Part shown: positions 58,400 to 64,000 of the stretch, piece after piece
How the letters are laid out: each line of letters starts with the position of its first letter
Position numbering within the stretch: position 1 is the stretch's first letter
Assembly (NCBI GenBank): GCA_001692895.1
Contig: KV748212.1
Location: 1,424,428-1,488,427, forward strand
DNA length: 64,000 bases
Reading direction: 5' to 3'
DNA from: Cenococcum geophilum 1.58
Taxonomy: Eukaryota > Ascomycota > Dothideomycetes > Gloniales > Gloniaceae
Notes under the pieces: model-generated
Database searches by the model: none
Told to the model about the DNA's origin: nothing
What the model saw: only the letters and a program-made list of their open reading frames with translations
Made by a program: the position numbers and the translations under genes

Positions 58400-58803
58400 A
58401 TAAGGATAATAACACTCTAGTATTTGCAGCTAGTGAAAATAATATAAAATATAAAACTTAATTATATATAATCTAAATAATCCAAATTAAATCTTTTTTG
58501 CTTACCGCCTGTTGGTCATATAGGGTGACTTACCAATAACGACTACTCGAGTAGGTTACAGTAATGTTGGTTAAAAGCTTTTTTAATTAGAATAAGAAAG
58601 GGCGAGGAGCTTAAGGCTCCTCGCCACGCTAGTGCCACGGCTACACGTAACCATACGTGATATATTCCCGACACTAGCAACTCTTCTTTTATGGTTGCCA
58701 TTTATATATAAAATACCGCTTAACTAGCGTAACAAATATCAATCCTCTTTACTTACTATTGCCATTGCAATATAAGTCTCGCTGTCCGAAAATTTGCCTC
58801 TTA
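58400..58803. other. Intergenic-like stretch with low RIP
   Basis: From about 58500 the composition shifts toward GC. A hairpin GCGAGGAGC...GCTCCTCGC is present at 58600-58630 (GGCGAGGAGCTTAAGGCTCCTCGCC), with an A-rich run before it, resembling a stem-loop. No frame is evident. Confidence 0.45.
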
Positions 58804-59110
58804 TAGCGGCTCGTATAAATGCCTCCAAACTAAAGCTTATAAATTACTATTTAGTGAAAATATTAAACTAAGGAGAAGAAGAGAAAGGAGAAAGAATCGT
58901 TTAGAAGTAGGAGTAGGTGGATATCTTGCGAAGGCCGCCAAGGCGCTAGTGGTAAGCGAGCCAATAGCGATTTTCCATCCCGGGGATGGAAAATCCTGAT
59001 TGGCTGGTTAGAATCAGGGTCCGCAGAATATCGCAGGTGGAAGCAGTAGAAGTCGGTTGGCTGCAGGTAGGGCAGCAAGGGCCTATTGTAATAGCAGTAC
59101 GGTACCAGCG
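58804..59110 (-). repeat. Divergent LTR-like segment related to Gypsy4 LTR
   Basis: GCGGCTCGTATAAATGCC, CCAAACTAAAGCTTA and GGCCGCCAAGGCGCTAG occur in the same order and spacing as in the Gypsy4 LTR (44453-44663), with indels. The Gypsy4 end (GCGCCGTTACA) is not found, so the right edge is uncertain. A perfect 12-bp palindrome GATTTTCCATCC-CGG-GGATGGAAAATC lies at 58969-58995. Confidence 0.5.
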
Positions 59111-59214
59111 ACAGGTCGTTCGGGTGGCAGTATAATGCCAGCAATGGGGTCGTATTCATAGGCGTACAAGCACAATTATTCGGTTGGTAGATCGCAGGCG
59201 TATCGGCGCGATTA

Positions 59215-60273
59215 GTATCGTAATAGCAGGCATAGCGGCGCTATCGGTTTGTTGATGGTATTTAGCAGTACGGTGCTAGCGCAGGGTCGGTTCCGTAGGC
59301 AGATCGGCACGGAGTCTTGTCGGTTTAGGTTCGTATGCATATCGGCACGAGGCTTATCGGGTCGCAGGGTATATCGGTTGCAACAGTTATTGGGTTTATA
59401 GCTGCCGCAGATACTGGCAATTCTTCTTTTTATGGGTTGCTTCCGTGACTGCTGTTCTAACCGCCTCCCCCTTATATCATTCTCTTTACCCATCCTTCAT
59501 GGTACCCTCCACAAGAAGTTCCTGTCTAAATCACGCTGGTAGCCACCTCTGTAGCTACCTTGGGGACCGCAGAAGTCTTAGAATCCTTCTCCACGCTAGA
59601 TCTTCTGGGGCTTGTTAAATGTTTGTGGAGGAATAGATAACTGTTGCTGCTGATCAAAGATACTGTTTGTAGATCTGGGTTGTTGCAGAGGCTTTTGTGG
59701 AAGCTTTTGCGGAAGCTTTTGCGGAGGTTGCTGCGGAGGTTGCTGCGGAGGTTGCTGCGGAGGTTGCTGCGGAGGTTGCTGCGGATATTGTTGCGGAGGT
59801 TCTTGCGGAGGTTGCTGCGGAGGTTGCTGCGGAGGTTCTTGCGGAGGCTGCTGCTGCTGGGTTAGGATATCGTTCGCAGATCTGGCTTGTTGTGCCGGTT
59901 GTCCAGGCGCGGTAGGGGTTAGGGGAGACGTCTCGGCGCTTGAGTGGGACGGAGCTTGCGCGGACGGAGCTTGTGCAGACGGAGCTTGTACGGACGGAGC
60001 TTGTGCGGACGGAGCTTATGGAGACGGAGCTTGTATGGACGGAGCTTGTGGCACGGGTTGAGATACGGCAGCTTGAGGAACTTGAGGTGTTTAATAGCCT
60101 GAGGTTGTCTGTGGTGGTTGCTGCGGAGATTTTTGCGGAGATTCTTGCGGAGGTTGAAGCGTCTCTAGTGGTGTATTACTTGGATTCCAGCGTAAGTTAA
60201 GCTTCTTCTGGTGCTCAATCTCTTGTGGAGTCCATTCGTGCTCTTCTTCTGCGTTAACAGGCTTGGTACTCAA
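59215..60273 (-). pseudogene. Broken P/Q-rich reading frame of about 350 codons, function unknown
   Basis: One minus-strand frame runs from 60273 to 59215 with about five stops, several explicable as CAA/CAG/TGG changed by C-to-T. It starts after a TGA with LSTKPVNAEEEHEWTPQEIE; no ATG is present, so the 5' end is missing. It then has QAPS(V/A) 15-bp repeats (59940-60055), a PPQQ repeat (59690-59850), DQQQQLSIPPQTFNKPQKI, a GSYRGGYQRDLDRNFLWR segment and a basic tail. The low-complexity middle and RG-rich end recall a gag or an RNA-binding protein. The Gypsy4-like LTR segment downstream makes a degraded gag plausible. I do not recognise a family. Confidence 0.4.
59690..59852. repeat. GGTTGCTGCGGA 12-bp coding repeat
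   Basis: About 12 units of GGTTGCTGCGGA and variants (GGTTCTTGCGGA, GCTTTTGCGGAA). On the minus strand it encodes PPQQ. The + strand open frames are side effects of the period. Confidence 0.85.
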
Positions 60274-60425
60274 TCAATTCAATTCAATTGAGGCCTTGAA
60301 TTGATTGAATTGAAAGCTTTGTAAGCAGAAGGCTTAGTTGATTGAATTGATTGATGCAATATTGAAACGATTGCAACTAATTGCAACTATGTAGTAGTTA
60401 GTGATTATTACGAGTCTTGGCATGG
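60274..60425. repeat. AATTCAATTG low-complexity inverted block
   Basis: TCAATCAATTCAATTCAATTG, then GGCC, then TTGAATTGATTGAATTGAAA, and TTGATTGAATTGATTG further on. The block can fold on itself. It separates the P/Q-rich frame from the Copia3 LTR. Confidence 0.6.
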
Positions 60426-60761
60426 TGTTGATGCAGGAGGACCTACCTAGCGACGCCCGGATCGCTTTCTACCGTCGTTTCTGTCACTCCTGCCGTTAAT
60501 ATGGGCCTATCGTGGGTCTTGGCGTGGTGTTGAGTTACCATCCTGCTGTGTACCTGACGATGGTACTGGAGGAGTCCTCCACATGCGTTTCCTGCTTACA
60601 TAAGCAGACTCCCTTTCCCGTTCGGTATCCGCGGCAACCACTTCGGTATCCGTAGTAGTTACCCTGAACCCCGTAGATATAGGCCTATATTAAGGCCTAT
60701 ATTCCTCATAGATAGATTCTATAGATTCATTCATTCTTTTATCCTTAGATCCAGTTTATTA
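60426..60761 (+). repeat. Probable Copia3 5' LTR (start uncertain)
   Basis: The end CCAGTTTATTA followed by GGTTATAAGCACTC (60762 on) looks like an LTR end TTATCA plus a Met-tRNA-type primer site, as in many Copia elements. A start at TGTTGATGCAGG (60426) is plausible. TGTTGAGTTACC at 60532 is an alternative, because GTCTTGGCRTGGTGTTGA occurs at both. The partner LTR is beyond the window. Confidence 0.45.
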
Positions 60762-60945
60762 GGTTATAAGCACTCATTGCTACTAAGCTGCGACGTTAGA
60801 AGATTAACACCTTACCATAGGTTGCATTAAGGGTTACCATACCCGTGCTAGGTTATTCCTTACTACTCTGCATTATTTCTTATTATCAAATCTACGCGTT
60901 AAGTTCGTGTATTTACGCGTTAAATCCTTTTATTTACGCGTTGCT

Positions 60946-63900
60946 ATGGGTAAAGATTATCTAGGCATTTAACGCCTTAAGAAAGACGGCTCAAATTGGC
61001 CCTAATATTGGACGCAGCTTAGCACGTACCTACGTAGTAAGGGCCTTTTGCACATTATTTGGGAAGATGCGGGCCTACCCCTCTACCCAAAGCTCTAGGA
61101 AGAGAAGCCTATGATATCTATTGATTGAGTACTAAAGGACGCTGACAAGGAGGAGCGAGACGAGATCCTTGAGAGGTTTTAAATTATTGCAGATACTAAT
61201 GATTTAATTCGCTTAGCCAATAAGGCACTCTCCTATAAGTATGATAAGGAGTTTAAATAGTATAGTAAGGAAGACGGTAAAGTCTGTTTAGTTATCCTTG
61301 GTATAATTGATAATAAGATCCTTACTACCTTGGAATATAAGCAGACGGTAAAGGACTATATTAATTACCTTAAGCAGACGTTTGAGGCCTGTGGCTTAAT
61401 CCATGAGGCTAACGTATAGGAGACTTTTGTTAAGCTCCGTTTTTAATTAGACTAAGCAGTTATTACTTTTTTAAGCCGTTACTAAGAAGCGGTTTAAGGA
61501 GTTAAGTAGGTAAAGCTTGCCCTAGATAACAAGATCATTAACTATTAATTTATTAACGCCGTTGATGAATACTTCCCTATATAGGCTTAAATCCAACGTG
61601 ATAAGATTCGCGACGGCTATATAATTATACTAGTCTAATTAATCGCTAACCTTACCGATGAGGCTCGGCGAAAGGACTTACTTAAGAGCTTCGCCTTAGT
61701 TAATAAGCCACTAGGTGACTCCGGTTAAGGATGCGGTAATAACCGTGGTTGTGGTAATGGTTGAGGTAGAGGCGGGGGAGCCGGCCGTGGTGCCTTATTA
61801 GGCAATTAAGGCTCTGCTAAGGATGCTTTAAATAAGTATAGATGGTGTAAGCTAGGTTATTTAGGTGGCGAGGATGATTACTAGATAAAGCACCCCTACT
61901 TAAGGCCCGAATAGTGGAGACCTAGAGAGAGATAACCGCGTTTAGGTAATGGAGTAGCCTTAATAACTACTAATAAGGCCTTTAAGGGGACATTTAATCG
62001 CCCCTTTTAAGCTACTAATTTGGCAACTAGAGGGATCTTTGCTACGTAGGCTATTAGGCTAGTAGCTATGGCTTTAGGAATGAATATTAAGGACTCCTGG
62101 ATAGCCGATAGTTGCTTAAATATTTATATAGGTAACGATATTAGGAAGTTTGTGTAGTATAAGGAAATTAAACCTCTTTAAATCTAGATAGGAGGAGGCC
62201 TAATGAAGGCTATTGGCGTTAGATTAGTTAAGCTTATAGTTGCCCGAACTAACTACTTAGCCTATATAATTATATTTACTGAAGTGTATTACTATCCTAA
62301 CTTCTTTATAAATGTTGTCTCGCTTAATATTCTATGGGGGAAGGGCGCGTTCTTTAATGGTCTCTATAATATAATTAACTTTGTTAAAGACCGGGCGGAA
62401 ATAGCTTACGTCCTATGCGTTAATGGACTTAATATATTTATACTGGTAGACAACCCTACGGAGGTTCCTTTCATAATAGCTCTGGCTACTGTACGATCGC
62501 GCCTCTATAAGAAAGGCGTGCTTGCTAAAGCTACTATGGAGACTTAGCATAAGAGACTATAATATCTTCCTTCTGATTAGATACGTTAACTAGCCAGAAG
62601 TATAAAGGGGATTATGGTTACTAAGGATAAGCTATTTTACTGCGAGGACTATTACCTTGGAAAGGCTAAGAAGTAAATATTAAGACGCCCTTAACAATAT
62701 AGTAATCGCATATTTGAAAAGGTGCACGTTAATATAGTTAGGCTATTAAAACACGAAGGTCTCTACGGTAAAAAGTACTGGGTATTATTTACTGATGACT
62801 GAATACGCTTTAGATGGATTTATTATATATTAAATAGAGGCTCCGCGGCCTCTACCTTAAAGTAGTTTGTTTATATAATTAAGACTTAAACAGGGATAAT
62901 AATTGGCTGCTTCCAATTAGATGGAGCTGCTAAGTGGTTTAGTAAGGATATAACCGATTTCTTTAAGAATGAAGGTATAGTCACTAAGGCCTCTACCCCG
63001 TATACTGTATACTAAAATGAAATAGTAGAGAAGGCCAACCACCTGGTTAAAGAAAGGGTTAGGGTGATATTGATTGAGACTTAATTGCCACTAAAGCTCT
63101 GGCCTAAAGTCGCTAAGGTAGCTGTATACGGGCTTAATATATTGCCTATATTAGTTAATAAGGACAAAGCTCCGCCCGCTTAAGCAATAGCCCTTGCCCT
63201 AAGGGACACCAATTCTATAATTACGTATACTAACTAGAAGATCTATGGCTGTCCCGCCTACGTCCACATTAATAAAAAAGACCCTTAGCGGTAGTAGGGT
63301 GATAAGTTCGTTATAAGAGCTTAGAAAGGACGATTGGTTAGCTATAAAGGTTTATATATATATTGCGTCTATCTACCTTATAAGAATAGGGTTGTTTAAT
63401 TAAGCAGCGTTACCTTTAACGAATTAGGAACCTTTCTTACTATACCAATTAGTGAGGAAGAAGGTGGCGATGGTGATATCTACTAGGTACTACTTGAGGA
63501 ACTTCCTACTAACGACACTGTACTAGAGGTCTCTTAGTTACTGTGGGGAGAAGGTGAGGTCTCTTGGTTACCGTAGGAAGGAACTAAGGCTGCTTGGTTA
63601 CTGTAGGAGGTAGATAAGGTCTCTTGGGCCTTATAGTTGGGGGGTGACTTTTAGTTGGGGGGTGCCTCTGGCGATTATAATATCGCACTGTAGCCTAATT
63701 GACCTCCCCTTACTGATAATAAATAGGTAGGCCTTGACTAGCAAGAGCTTCCTAATCTAGGAGGACACCTCTATTAGGAAGGGACTCCCTTAAAGGATAT
63801 CTACTAAGAGGATCTGGAGTAGATTCTGCCTAAGTACTTGGATGACGAACCTAAACCTATGGCGAATACTTGTACACGGTTAAAGCCACGGCTTAACTAT

Positions 63901-64000
63901 AGCGTACTCTATAGAACCGGAAGAAAGGAGCTAGCTATAAAGGCTACCTACCTTACCCTGTCCTTCGCCTATACGTTTATAAGTACTCTATCGTAGCCTT
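60946..64000 (+). pseudogene. Ty1/Copia element 3 gag-pol, lightly RIP-mutated, runs off the window
   Basis: ATG at 60946 opens MGKDYLGI*RLKKDGSNWP, a Copia gag. A knuckle-like segment WCKLGYLGGEDDY*IKHP lies near 61842-61895, after a Gly/Arg-rich stretch. The protease core SWIADSCLNIYIGN is near 62095 (expected SG.S.H). Integrase follows: YWVLFTDD near 62778 (first D), CFQLDGAAKWF near 62910 (second D) and NEIVEKANHLVKERV near 63018 (E). These three acidic residues appear intact. The frame has stops at CAA/CAG/TGG-type positions but far fewer than the other elements. One stretch, 62203-62547 (114 codons), is fully open. RT would lie past 64000. Confidence 0.87.

Noticed and set aside
59644-60200. 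Plus-strand frames rich in LLRR, AEVA and RTEL repeats
   Set aside because: They mirror the 12- and 15-bp repeats of the minus-strand P/Q-rich frame and have no other content.

Overview
The window is a gene-poor, AT-rich, heterochromatin-like block from a filamentous ascomycete (Pezizomycotina). I see no intact host gene, tRNA or rRNA. Almost every base belongs to a transposable element. Most coding frames carry dense TAA/TAG codons where CAA, CAG or TGG is expected, and D-to-N and E-to-K changes at conserved sites. This is the signature of repeat-induced point mutation (RIP; C-to-T on either strand). Most long open frames in the GC-rich parts come from tandem repeats whose 12-bp unit is a multiple of three; they are not genes.

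Bases 1-19,500 hold one degraded LINE (endonuclease, reverse transcriptase) that several elements have cut into. They are a 730-bp Harbinger-like MITE (TSD TAA), Ty3/Gypsy chromovirus copy 1 (1155-7029, TSD AGGGG), a 467-bp TRIM (7038-7504, TSD GGCAT) and a piggyBac-type DNA transposon (8307-17091). The piggyBac is itself split by Gypsy copy 2 (10430-16413, TSD TATAG). Bases 19,990-22,790 hold a reverse-strand Plavaka-like (CACTA-related) transposase remnant. Copia element 1 lies at 22793-28441 (TSD GTTAT).

Bases 29,282-53,626 are a second Copia element on the minus strand, inserted in a 73-bp tandem repeat (TSD ACTTA) and inflated from about 5.2 kb to 24 kb by nested insertions. These are a fold-back MITE (30403-30836), Gypsy3 (31309-41181, TSD CCCTA) and minus-strand Gypsy4 (44453-53240, TSD ATAAG). 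Gypsy3 and Gypsy4 each contain one copy, in opposite orientation, of an unusual 2.6-3.2 kb terminal-inverted-repeat element (36909-40153 and 46826-49428). Both copies carry the same ordered series of minisatellites: subterminal GC-palindromic repeats, a CCTG/GGTA tetranucleotide tract, a GGTCGTC repeat, a unique spacer, a long 12-bp array and a fold-back end. I recognise no protein in it. It is the best candidate here for an undescribed system.

Bases 53,627-64,000 hold the rest of the 73-bp array, a 117-bp triplicate, a RIP-damaged LTR element with gag (55761 on), a moderately GC-rich stretch with a broken minus-strand P/Q-rich reading frame, and a younger, lightly mutated Copia element (60946 to the window end). 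No genes work together here in the operon sense. The biology is nested transposition, followed by RIP that spares short or late-arriving elements.
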